Made by a program: the position numbers and the translations under genes. The notes under the pieces were generated by a model that was not told the origin of the DNA, ran no database searches, and saw nothing but the letters and a program-made list of their open reading frames with translations. Source: Neodontobutis hainanensis (lineage: Eukaryota > Chordata > Actinopteri > Gobiiformes > Odontobutidae). From it: a stretch of DNA of 64,000 nucleotides. The stretch lies in the NCBI GenBank assembly GCA_024349245.1, contig JALDNG010002960.1, forward strand, positions 1-64,000. The letters run 5' to 3'. Positions 23,232 to 33,347 of this stretch are shown here, one piece after another (positions within the stretch are counted from its first letter, which is position 1; every line of letters starts with the position of its first letter).

Positions 23232-23565
23232 AACTCAGACTGATCGCGATAGCGAGAGTCTGACTACAGAGGAGGCTCGGGCCATAGAACGCATACTCAA
23301 GCGAATCTTGAAAAGTCCAAGGACAAGGCTGATCTGTATACGGTGGAGGCCTCTAAGGCCCGATTCAGACACAGTCACAACCGATCCAAGTCGACTTAAC
23401 ACGCGAAAATACAGAGTCTACTGAAGGGAATGAACATCTCCCAGACCTGTACCTAGGCTCTGACGATCCAGAGCCACTCAATGACATTGTCCAGGACCCT
23501 AGCATGGACAACACGGAGGAAGTGATCCAGATCACAAATACCTCAGTCCGTCTAGCGCCGTCCAA

Positions 23566-24010
23566 GTGAACCCAAACATCGGGCTGTGCCATGACCACGC
23601 CACGACTATCGAATGTGAAACACCCTTTCACCAATTTCTGGGTCACCTAACTGAAAAGGGAGTAGCTCAGCTTTATCTCTCTGTCTTGTTAGAAGACCAC
23701 TTGACGCACAAAGCACTTCTCGACACAGCCGCTGACATCAGCCTAATTTCAGGCAACCTGTTCAGATCACTCCAGGCTATAGCGAGAAGATCCCACAGGG
23801 ACTTGAAGTCCCACCCGTGCTCTTTAGAAATAAGGCCTTACTCTGATGATCGGACGATCATCAACAAGGTAAGCCTTAGTCCAACTGACCATCGGACCCA
23901 TGACACTGATACACCCAGTGTACGTGTCCCACCTTGACAATGTCCCACTTCTGATTGGAAAAGACATCCTCAATCGCTTTGAACCACTGATCAACTTCAA
24001 GCAGCTGAAG
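23566..24010 (+). pseudogene. Retropepsin-like domain 1 (active-site DTA), copy A
   Basis: Aspartic protease domain of the polyprotein. ALLDTAADISLIS at 23713-23751 holds the catalytic Asp (GAC 23722-23724) in the D-T-A form. PLLIGKDIL, with IGKD at 23954-23965, is the C-terminal strand motif about 80 residues later. One frameshift between them (around 23880-23930) splits the frame into 23566-23937 and 23900-24187. In copy B the catalytic motif itself is broken by a 2-bp deletion (43499-43506). Enzymes of this family act as dimers to cut Gag-Pol. Confidence 0.7.
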
Positions 24011-24138
24011 ATTTGGGCCCAAGTGCGAGAACCACTTCCAATCTTCCTGAATGAATCTCAGTGCTATGCGATTGATAGGGAATCACCAATCGGCAGGGTA
24101 GCCACCGACATCGCTGGTACAACAACCATGCAACCTCG

Positions 24139-24550
24139 GTGCGAACCAAACCCTTTACATTGCGTGACAACTTCCTATGCACGCTGAAGGACCTATTAGT
24201 GATGACACCCCAGATTGTCAATGGCATCTCACTGGAAGCAACTCCAGTCGACAATGTCGTGATGGCCTTATGGGCTGACAAATCTGCCATCAGCCAGGAG
24301 CTGTTTAACACTCTACGCAGATAAACCCGTGCCTGACCTTCATAAAGAAGCGCACTAGGTTCCCTGCTAACCCCACACCGACTCATGCGTTAACCGCCAT
24401 CGGTCTATGCTCTGCCATCGCGATGGAACAAAAGAGAACTGACCCACCCGTTTGCTGTCATCCCTAATCTCTCACATTCAGTGTACATTGGGGCTGACAT
24501 GCTAGTCAGACTCGACGCGTCGACACCATTAACAACGTTCTCTGGTCCCT
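24139..24550 (+). pseudogene. Retropepsin-like domain 2, catalytic Asp absent, copy A
   Basis: A second segment repeats the layout of the first. VVMALWADKSAIS (24256-24294) aligns with ALLDTAADISLIS, but Asp-Thr-Ala is replaced by Ala-Leu-Trp. VYIGADML, with IGAD at 24487-24498, aligns with LLIGKDIL. The distance between the two motifs is about 77 residues versus 80 in domain 1. The frame is broken near 24320 and 24420. In copy B the whole domain is open in one 201-codon frame (43729-44334), which makes the reading firm. A second protease-like domain without the catalytic residue could complete a pseudo-symmetric enzyme; that is inference. Confidence 0.6.
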
Positions 24551-24557
24551 GACTGGA

Positions 24558-24960
24558 GTGCGTAAAGAATCACTTTCACTGACCAAAGGAAACTTGAGAT
24601 CGGGTCAAAGCGATCCCGGCGTGTGTCAGGTAAGTAACGACTGCCATCTCACGATACCGCGTAACATCATGGACATACGTCTGAAAGCGTTTCCAGGACA
24701 ACAAGTTAACTCTTCACAAGCGTTCTTCCAACCGTCGCCTCTGTTCGTTGAGTTAGGCTTGTCTGTCCAGGCAACACCCTGGTCGAGCTCGACTCTCGAT
24801 CAACACACGTGCTAGTGCAGAATCCTACTGCCAATAGCATTCGTCCCGAAGGCCACACCTTTAGGTTGGCTGATTGACACTAGGTTCCATGACTGTGAAC
24901 TCAGAATCCCAGTCATAGGGCGTATGCCACACTCACTCGCGACTGAACAACAGGAGACCG
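24558..24960 (+). pseudogene. Post-protease spacer domain of Pol, copy A
   Basis: Segments such as FFQPSPLFVELGLSVQATP, then HVLVQNPT...ATPLGWLIDTR in another frame, resemble the short beta-rich region that lies between protease and reverse transcriptase in many vertebrate Ty3/gypsy polyproteins (pattern vlV.NPT...l..G..lG.L). Frames change near 24785 and 24840. After about 24960 the reverse transcriptase should start, but the sequence jumps to the end of RNase H within about 130 bp. Confidence 0.5.
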
Positions 24961-25009
24961 GAGTTGTCTACACAAAACCTTCGGAGCAATCGCCATATAC
25001 CCCTCACTT

Positions 25010-26678
25010 GTGGTCGATACCGACACTATCTGCAGGGTCGATCTGGCTGATGCTGAGGTAATGGTTGTACAGACAGGCTCCTGCTCTCCTCGATACAGAC
25101 AAAGACCTGAACGATCAGGCAGACCTCATGGCAAAACAAGGGGCTCTAGACAAAGCTCTCTGGCAATTCCAGCCAGAAACCTCGTCGATCGACCCCTTCC
25201 CACCCAACCCACCCATTCTGTCTGTCTGGTTACCCGATCTAAGGCAACCGCAACCGGTGCCTCGGCTCTGACCCCTGCAGACCCATCAACTTCCTTTCTT
25301 TCTTTCACTGGTTCCGGCCTCGTTGCCCTTCAAGCAGCGGACTCGGCAATCCACAAACTTATGCTTTACCTTTCAGACCCGATGTCTAACCCCATCGTAG
25401 ACACTGACTTTTCCTCCGGCGCATATCTTACAAAGCTATGGGCGGTGCGCGCTCAACTCCACCTGCGTCATGGCTTGCTTGTCTACGTCTCTGACACCCT
25501 CACTTCACCTGCGTTCGTAGTGCCTCAGAGCCTAAGGGGGGTCATGCTAACGCACGCACATGACGCTCCTTTAGCAGGCCACAGAGGTGTCCGCGCAACA
25601 CATCAGGCACTTCAACAAGTGGCATACTGGCCACACATGCAAATGGCCGTGGCAGAATACATCAAAGGCTGCCTAGTATGCTGCCAATCTCAACCGACAA
25701 GACCACTCCATCGTGCACCCTTACAAAGAAGGGGCATTTCTTTTCTGTGGTCTGACCTCCAAATCGATTGGATGGGACCCTGACTAAATCAACAAGGGGC
25801 AACAAATACATCCTAATGGTCACCTGTGCCTTCACTAAATGGGTGAAAGGACTTCCAGCCCCAAGCGACACGGCACAGACCACAGCCTTTCTACTCATGA
25901 ACCACGTGTTCTCCAGATTCGGCTTACCCTGTAAGGTCGATTCTGACCGTGGGAGTCACTTCACCGCCGAGGTGATGGGACAACTGTGGCAAACCATGGG
26001 CAAAATTCCACGTCAGCCACCACCCCAGTCCTCAGGCCAAGTAGAAAGAGCAAACCGACGGTGATCGACATCCTAAAGAAATATGTTGCATCTAATCACC
26101 GAGACTGGGACGTCAAACTGCACTTGGTCCTGATGGCTATCAGAGCCACGCCACACACGGCGACCGAGTCTCCCGTTTGAGCTCATGACCGGTAGGCAGA
26201 TGATGCTTCCCCTACACTTACTGTATCAGCCAGGAGAGGCTAACATCGCTCGGCCTATACCTCACACCAGTACATGGCTGATCTCCAGGCACACCTGAGA
26301 ATCACCTTCGCCTTTGCCCAGGAAAAACTAGGCAAAAGGGCAGAAGGACGTAAGGTCTATTATGACCAAAAGTCATCTAGGGACGAACTACAGGTGGGAG
26401 ACAAAGTGTGGTACTACATGTTCAGCCAACTCACTGGACAAACAAGAGGTGGTACCAACCGACTAACGCTGAAATTCCTCCGCGTTGGGCGGGACCATTA
26501 CACCATTGTCAACAAACTATCCCCGGTGGTGTATCAGATAAAGATCACCAAAGGGAGAAAGGAACCCACTCTCAAGTGGATACACTGCAACCAGATAAAG
26601 TTGCACAAAACCCCATGGGATCTACAGGGGCGTTCACGCTCCCAAGTAGTCTTAAACGGATCCCTTAGCTCGCAGTAA
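25010..26678 (+). pseudogene. Ty3/gypsy integrase, copy A
   Basis: The domain joins element DNA to the host chromosome. The 257-codon frame at 25010-25783 contains the H2C2 zinc-binding domain (THAHDAPLAGHRGV ... GCLVCCQ, about 25550-25690) and ends just after the first catalytic Asp ([11 protein letters not shown] 25766-25768). The next frame (25768-26064) holds the second Asp in VDSDRG (25945-25947), and VERANR holds the Glu (26044-26046), so all three DDE residues are present. The C-terminal part runs to 26678 (VGDKVWYYMF, LKWIHCNQIKLH). Both copies share the TGA frameshift at 25781; copy A has extra breaks after 26060 that copy B lacks. Confidence 0.82.
25104..25180 (+). pseudogene. RNase H C-terminal remnant, copy A
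   Basis: DLNDQADLMAKQGALDKALW (25104-25163) matches the last helix of retroelement RNase H (pattern N..AD.LAK.GA). The Asp of QAD (25122-25124) corresponds to the final acidic active-site residue. The rest of RNase H and all of the reverse transcriptase are absent upstream. The deletion endpoint lies between about 24960 and 25100. The same structure is in copy B (Asp at 45295-45297). Confidence 0.6.
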
Positions 26679-27404
26679 CCACTAACAACTAACCTCTAAC
26701 CTCTAACTCTGATTTCCTAACTCTTTTCACCTTTCAGTGGTAACTGTGAGTAATTCAATAACTGTAACTGATAACTCTGGTTTTCCCTGTCAATGAATCA
26801 ATTCTCGTTGCAACCGCGCCGCTGTGTGTACCTTGCGTAACCTCGGGTGCTCTGGCGAATACCGCTAACATTTCCACTGTAATAGACAAGTCTCGGAGTA
26901 ACAGCAGCAACTCCAAAGCGTTTAAAAAAGCGTCGAAAGACACTGTGTCAGTGGTAAACACTCACAGTGAGACTCTAAAACCAACCAAACCAAACTGTAG
27001 ACCATACACACACTCAAATGGTCGCCTTGCTGATAAATGACACGCTCATAGACATCAGCTCCTCAGTGGACAGCCGAGCAATGAGAAGAATTCTTTGAAG
27101 GATCACGCATAACCATTATGTCCCTTACATAATCACTATGTATATCCTTGTCCCTAAATGCATGCAAAGTCCCTCCAAGTTATGATCCTCCTAACATATT
27201 TTTTTTTTTCTTTAAGTGATAAACTTAATCTATCTCCATTAGCAACGGATATAATACAAACCAAGTAAAGCCCCTTTACACTTGTATACTTTTCCTTAAT
27301 CACGTTTGCATCATTACACCTTATGGCCAAACTATGTGTTTAACGTGTGGCTTACTCCCTGGTCTGCAAGGATGTCGACACGGAAACTTGTGAAACCAGC
27401 TTCG
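26679..27404 (+). other. 3' untranslated interior of copy A
   Basis: After the integrase stop there is no env-like frame: no signal peptide, no transmembrane segment, no long plus-strand ORF. A short CTAACCT run lies at 26681-26711 and a 68-codon minus-strand frame at 26755-26961 has no visible features. Relative to copy B, a ~75-bp segment (47382-47464 there) is missing here and replaced by a T run near 27203. Confidence 0.65.
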
Positions 27405-27418
27405 TGTCGAAAGGGGAC
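27405..27418 (+). promoter_or_regulatory. Polypurine tract, copy A
   Basis: GTCGAAAGGGGAC immediately precedes the 3' LTR. Such a purine run primes plus-strand synthesis in LTR elements. Copy B has a longer G run (47664-47676). Confidence 0.7.
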
Positions 27419-29374
27419 TGTAGCAGATCAGCCTCCAGAACGCCACACGGATTATAACATTTGTTTAATCACTTACAGACCTCCAAACTGTTTCACTAAG
27501 GGTCTTCAAGATTAACAACTGTTGTTTCACCATCGGCCTCCAGAGACAGGCCGTGGATGTAAATCTTGAGAAGAAGACATGCTAACCCCGTTTTCTTTCA
27601 GATAAAAGGACACCAACGTGTTTTGCCAAGGACAGGAAACTTATTAATGACTTTGTTTTGCTTTTATAAGAATTGGAACTTCGTTCTACCCAGCACCGTG
27701 TCAAAGGTGACACATGGAACATCACAGACTGCTAGGCGCCATGTCCAAAAGCCGTAAATCCTGTAGATAAGGTGTCCATCCAGCTTTCTCGAGAACACTT
27801 TATTCTAATCCTGATTGACAGTTGAAAATGTCTTTGATCATAGTCGTTCGGGCATGGTCAAACACTACCCTCTTTTGGTTTAACTGGACAAATGACTCTG
27901 CACTCAAGAAGGACATTTGGTGTTATTTCATTAAAGGACATTTTGTTATTTTATTACTTAGATAGATTGTGAATGTACTAACAATTATACTGTTTGTTTC
28001 CAGGATGCAGAGTTTTACAAGTCAACTAATTCCTTCCATTCCTACAGAGTTACGTTTTATGTTAATAAAATGTAATGAATATATGTTTTTATAATAAGTC
28101 TGACAAATGTTTCTTTGCATAATCCTGCAAGTACGAATGTGTTTGTGTGTTTTTACGAAAACCAAGGAAAATAGGGTGAAACAAAGGAATGTTTAAGACT
28201 TAGTTTAAACATTTAAACTCCCCCCCAAAGCAATGCCTTCCTCCGTAAGACACACCCTGTCAAAAAGTGTTAAAAGTGACCGCTGGTCAAAAACACGCTC
28301 TCTCTGCACTACTCTCCGTCTCCTCTTCACTTCGCACTGGACCTCTTGTCCGTTCAGGGCCGTAGGCCCTCGAACCTCTCACAAGCTCGGACCTCGTGTA
28401 ACAGTAAATTTTCTTTGTACTTTAAAGCCTGCAAGTTTAGCTTGCGCGATAAAGTTTCCTTCACAAAGCTGTTCAAAGTAGCTTACTTCCTGCCAGCCTG
28501 CCAACAAAAGGAAGTTGCCTCGCTTTTATTTTGAAGATTTCCTGCCTGCTAAAGAGTTAGCTTGACTAAAATCTAACTTTCTCGAGCAAGTTTAAGCCAG
28601 CAACACAGCCGCTAAACCTTCTCCAGTGGACTTCGCAATAACTTTGAAAGACTCAATTTTACTCGGTTATGCGACGCTGATGCTAAAAGGCTTGGCTAGT
28701 TGTGACAGTAACGAGGCGCTTTTTGAATCTCCGGGCCCACGGCAGCCCCTCTGGAGAGTGGAAATAACAGGCCATCCTGGAGGCGACAAAGCGTCATCGG
28801 TTGCGACAGGGTTCGGACAACCTCTAGACCTCGTCGCTAAGATCTGAGACCAATCACGACCCCCAGGGTGAGTCTAAACGTTAGTTACACAAGTTTGGCA
28901 TCTAACTGTCTAAACATAACAGCCTTGGCCTCAGAAACCGTCATCGAACCCCTTTAAGCGCTCCGTAACAGCCCCTCATCTAATAATAGAGTTAATAATC
29001 AATAGGCCTACTTTCTTTTGTTTCACAAAATCCTCTGAAAGTAAAGTGTTTTATCGTTCTTTGATTTACCCATTCATGTGTCAATAATTATCCCTTTGTG
29101 TCATTTCCCCTGTCATTATTCACTGTTTAAATTTTTATAATCTTTAATAAAACCCCATAAAGACATTTACTGTTTCAATGTTTAATTCATTAATTTTAAA
29201 AAAGAATTTACTTCCTTTAGATTAATGAGACTAGACTAAACAGTTTCTCTGGAGCTGTTCAAAACTAGAGTGGTGCCCGAAAGAAATTAATATTTTGATA
29301 AGCAAAATATTAATTATTAAATTTCATAATTAATATTCATATTAATTATTAATTAATAAGACCATATTCCTACA
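27419..29374 (+). repeat. 3' LTR of copy A
   Basis: 1956 bp, TG...CA. It is followed by GTCT (29375-29378), matching the bases before the 5' LTR. Its right flank is the same as that of the LTR in copy B. Confidence 0.92.
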
Positions 29375-29705
29375 GTCTACAGTCTGTTCTTCTGCACATC
29401 TACAGTCTGTTCTAACTGCACATCCACAGTCTGTTCTAATGTAAGTCTACAATCTGTACTACTGCTCATCTATACTCTGTTCTACTGCGTCTACAGTCTG
29501 TTCTTATAAACGTCTACAGTCTGTTATACTACACATCTACAATCTCTACTACTGCACTTCTAAAGTCTGTTCTAATGCACATCTACAGTCTGTTCTAATG
29601 CTCGTCCACAGTCTGTACTACTGCATCTCTAGAGTCTATTCTTCTGCACATTGTCAGTCTCTTCTACTGACGTTTACAGTCTGTTCTAATGCTTGTCTAC
29701 AGTCT
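29375..29705 (+). repeat. 23-bp array, plus orientation (unit A, right of LTR)
   Basis: About 14 monomers between the LTR and the orientation switch. It begins with the GTCT target duplication. It is matched almost base for base by 49631-49965. Confidence 0.9.
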
Positions 29706-31594
29706 TTACGAGCATTAGAACAGACTGTATATGAGTATTAGAAAAGACTGTAAACGTCAGTAGAACAGACTGACAATGTGCAGAAGAATAGACTGTAGAG
29801 ATGCACTAGTACAGACTGTAAAGCGCGCATTAGAACAGACTGTATATGAGTATTAGAAAACACTCTAGACATGCTTTAGAACAGACTGTAGAGGTGCAGT
29901 AGTTCAGACTATAGACTAGCATTAGAACAGACTATATATGAGTATTAGAAAATACTCTAGACATGCTTTAGAACAGACTGTAGAGGTGCAGTTGTTCAGA
30001 CTATAGACGAGCATTAGAACAGACTGTAGATGTGCAGTAGAAGAGACTGTAGAGCTGCAGTATTATAGACTGTCGACAATTATTAGAAAGGACTGTAGGC
30101 GTGCAGTAGAGCGGACTGTAGACAATTATTAGAACAGACTGTAGACTTGCAGTAGAACAGACTGATGATGCTGCAGAAGAATAGACTTTAAAGGTGCATT
30201 ACTACAGACTGTACACGAGAAATAGAACAGACTGTATATGAGTATTAGAATAGACTGTAGACATAATTTTAGAACAGACTGTAGAGGTGCAGTAGTACAG
30301 ACTCTAGACAAGTAGTAGTTCAGACTGTCGACTTGCATTAGAACAGACTGTAGATGTGCATTAGAACAGACTGTAGATGTACAATTGAACAGACTGTAGA
30401 GGTGCAGTTCAACAGACTGTAGACGTGCAGTTGAACAGTCTTCAGAGCAGCAGTAGTACAGACTCTAGATTGGCTGTAGAACAGACTGTAGACGATCATT
30501 AGAATAGACTGTAAAGCGTCTAGTAGAACAGACTGTCAATGTGCAGAATAATAGATTCTAGAGGTGCAGTAGTACAGACTGTAGATGAGCATTAGATCAG
30601 ACTGTATATGAGTATTAGAAAACACTGCAGACATGCTTTAGAACAGACTGTAGAGGTCTAGTTGTACAAACTGTAGACGAGCATTAGAACAGACTGTAGA
30701 GGAACAGTAGAACAAACTGTAGAGGTCGAGTAGTAAAGACTGTTATTGGGTAATAGAACAGACGATATTCGAGCAATAGAACAGACTATAGATGTGCAGT
30801 AGTATAGACTGTAAGAAGCAGTAGTACAGAATGTAGACAATTATTAGAACAGACAGAAGACGTGCAGTAGAAAAGACTGTAGACGAGCATTAGAACAGAC
30901 TGTAAATGTCCAGTAGAACAGACTGACCATGTGCAGAAGAATAGACTGTAGTGGTGCAGTAGTACAGACTGTAGACGAGCATTAGAACAGACTGTATATG
31001 AGTATTAGAAAACACTGTAGACATGCTTTACAACAGACTGTAGAGGTGCAGTAGTTGACTGTAGATGAGCATTAGAACAGACTGTATATGAGTATTAGAA
31101 AACACTAATAGAAATGCTTTACAACAGACTGTAGAGGTGCAGTAGAACAGACTGTAGGCGTGCAGTAGAACAGACTGTAGTTGAGCAGTAGTACATACTG
31201 TATACTTGCATAGGAACAGACTGTATATGTGCATTAGAACAGACTGTAGATGTGCAGTAAAACAGACTGTAGACTTGCAATAGAGCAGACTGAAGACAGT
31301 AGAACAGACTTAAGATGCGCTGTAGAACAGACTGTAAACATGCAGTAGAACAGACTGTAGACATGCATTAGAAAAGACTGTAGATGTGCATTAGAACAGA
31401 CTGTAGATGTGCAGTAAAACAGACCGTAGTTATGCAGTAGAACAGACTGCATTAGAGCAATAGTACAGACTGTAAACTGGCATTAGAACAGACTGTAGAG
31501 GTGCAGTTGTACAGACTGTAGATGTGCAGTAAAACAAACTGTAGATGAGCAGTAGTACAGACTGTAGACTTGCATTAGAACAGACTGTAGATGT
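29706..31594 (-). repeat. 23-bp array, inverted orientation (unit A)
   Basis: Reverse-complement monomers from the switch at about 29706 to the 8-bp duplication GTAGATGT (31587-31594) that borders the unknown insert. Matches 49966-51861, and less closely 3901 onward. Confidence 0.9.
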
Positions 31595-32289
31595 CAAGTT
31601 CTGTGTGTTTTTAACTGACTACAGCTCTGCCCAAACTTGAAAACTGCTTTATCTCTGATGAATGCAAAGGACAACTCAAAACTGTTCTTTCTTTTTCTTT
31701 TTTCCTAAAGATGATCGGGGTGGAACAGAATAGGTTGATAACCTTTAAAATATACAAACCAAAGCAGAAATTAGTTGCAAATAAATCACAAATAACTCAA
31801 TACCACTTCCTCAAATAGTAAATGTCAAACCAAACAGTCATTTTAATTAACCTATGGTCTCTAATTAAACTTATATAATTTAAACAATACACATGCTTAG
31901 AGTAATGTTCACATAAAGTATTCACTATTTGATTTAAATTGGACATTACAACCAAGCAAACAAAATCATACAAAAGTCTTAACTCAACACAAACAAACAC
32001 ATAGTCCACTTTTGTCCTACCAGTTGTGTCCTTGGATAATCAGGAGCTGTGGTCAAAGTTTCTTTTCCTCAGGAACAAGTGAGATGGCCAACTGAGCTTT
32101 TACCAAACATTTCAACTGCCATGCACTCTGTGTGTGCGCTGGTAATTATGGTCCCAAGAGCACTTCCTGGAAGTTGGTTCCATAACCTTTTGATGCGTGG
32201 TTGCCCCTGCAGTTTGGGAGTGCTCTTAGTAATTTGAGTAAAAATAGGCTGAGTGCTCAGGACAACTTGTACCTTGAATTGACATAACA
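31595..32289. mobile_element. 695-bp insert of unknown identity (unit A)
   Basis: Non-array sequence flanked by GTAGATGT on both sides (31587-31594, 32290-32297), an apparent 8-bp target duplication. Its ends (CAAGTTCTGTG and TTGACATAACA) show no clear inverted repeat and there is no poly-A tail. Inside are a pyrimidine run followed by CTAAAG (about 31690-31709, like a splice acceptor on the plus strand) and, on the minus strand, a ~69-codon stretch open between 32069 and about 32280. That minus frame is broken in copy B by a 2-bp difference, so coding is unlikely. An 8-bp duplication would suit a hAT-type non-autonomous element, but I do not recognise it. Confidence 0.55.
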
Positions 32290-33347
32290 GTAGATGTGCA
32301 GTAAAACAGACTGTAAACGTGCAGTAGAACAGACTGCAGTAGAGCAGAGGTACAGACTGTAAACTGGCATTAGAACAGACTGTTGAGATGCAGTTGAACA
32401 GACAGTAGGCGTGCAGTTGAACAGACTGTAGATGTGCATTGGAACAGACTAAAGAGGCGTACAATAGAACAGACTGTAGGCGAGCAGTAGAACACACTAA
32501 AGACCTGCATTAGAACAGGCGGTGGGCGAGCATTAGAACAGACTGTAAAGTCCAATAGAACAGACTAACAATTAGAACAGATTGTAGATGTGCAGAAAAA
32601 CAGACTGTAGACGTGCAGTAAAATAAACTGCAGTAGAGCAGTAGTAAAGACTGTAAACTGGCATTAGAACAGACTGTAGACATGCAGTAGAACAGACTGT
32701 AGATGTGCAGTAGAACAAACTGTTGAGGTGCAGTAATACAGACTGCAAACGAGCATTATACAGACTGTAGAAGTGCAGTAGTACAGACTGTAGATGTGCA
32801 GTAGAACAGAATGTAGGCGTTTATTAGAACAGACTGTATACCTGCAGTCGGACAGACTGTAGATGTGCTTTAGAAAAGACTGTAGACGTTTATTAAAAAT
32901 AGACTATAGTCGTGCAGTAGAACAGACTGTAGGCGTGCAATAGAACAGACTGTAGAGGTGCAGTTGAACAGACTGTAGATGTGCATTAGAACAGACTGTA
33001 GATGTGCATTAGAAGAGACTGTAGACAATTATTAAAATAGACAATAGTTGTGCAGTAGAACAGACTGTAGACAAGCATTAGAAATTACTGTAAACGTCCA
33101 GTAGAACAGACAATGTGCAGAAGAATAGACTCTAGAGGTGCATTACTACAGACTGTAGATGAGCATTAGAACATACTCTATATGAGTATTAGAAAACACT
33201 GTAGAAATGCTTTAGAACAGACTGTAGAGATGCAGTTGTATAGATTGTAGACAAGCATTAAAACAGACTGTAGAAGTGCAGTACTTCAGACTGTAGATGT
33301 GCAGTAGAAAAGACTATTGAGGTGCAGTAGTACAGAATGTCGACATT
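32290..33347 (-). repeat. 23-bp array, inverted orientation, continued (unit A)
   Basis: The minus-oriented array resumes after the insert and ends at the palindrome AATGTCGACATT (33336-33347), as in the other two versions. Confidence 0.9.

Larger units (their letters stand above)
17361..29374 (+). mobile_element. Ty3/gypsy-type LTR retrotransposon, copy A, 12,014 bp, RT-deleted
   Basis: Two LTRs of 1948 and 1956 bp both begin TGTAGCAG and end TTCCTACA. They bound an 8.1-kb interior, and the whole is flanked by the 4-bp duplication GTCT (17357-17360, 29375-29378). Order in the interior: long leader with stem-loops, coiled-coil Gag, basic region, acidic linker, two retropepsin-like domains, a post-protease spacer, the last piece of RNase H, integrase, an untranslated tail, and a purine tract. 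The reverse transcriptase and most of RNase H are missing. No env-like frame is visible. Domain order with RNase H before integrase fits Ty3/gypsy. Nearly every domain is interrupted by frameshifts, many at CpG positions. Confidence 0.9.

Noticed and set aside
21489..23646. Minus-strand ORFs over gag and protease
   Set aside because: Shadows of the plus-strand coding region; no motifs, and they follow the codon pattern of the opposite strand.
24900..25300. Gmr1-like pol order with integrase before reverse transcriptase
   Set aside because: An RNase H C-terminal remnant lies directly upstream of integrase and no reverse transcriptase lies downstream, so the ordinary gypsy order with a deletion explains it better.
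26681..26711. Telomere-like CTAACCT repeat
   Set aside because: Only two or three imperfect units inside the retrotransposon tail, also present in copy B; no extended telomeric tract.
26679..27404. env gene of the LTR element
   Set aside because: No plus-strand ORF of useful length, no signal peptide or transmembrane segment in any frame in either copy.
32069..32497. 142-codon minus-strand ORF joining the 695-bp insert to array
   Set aside because: Half is array translation, and the insert half is broken in the second copy by a 2-bp difference.
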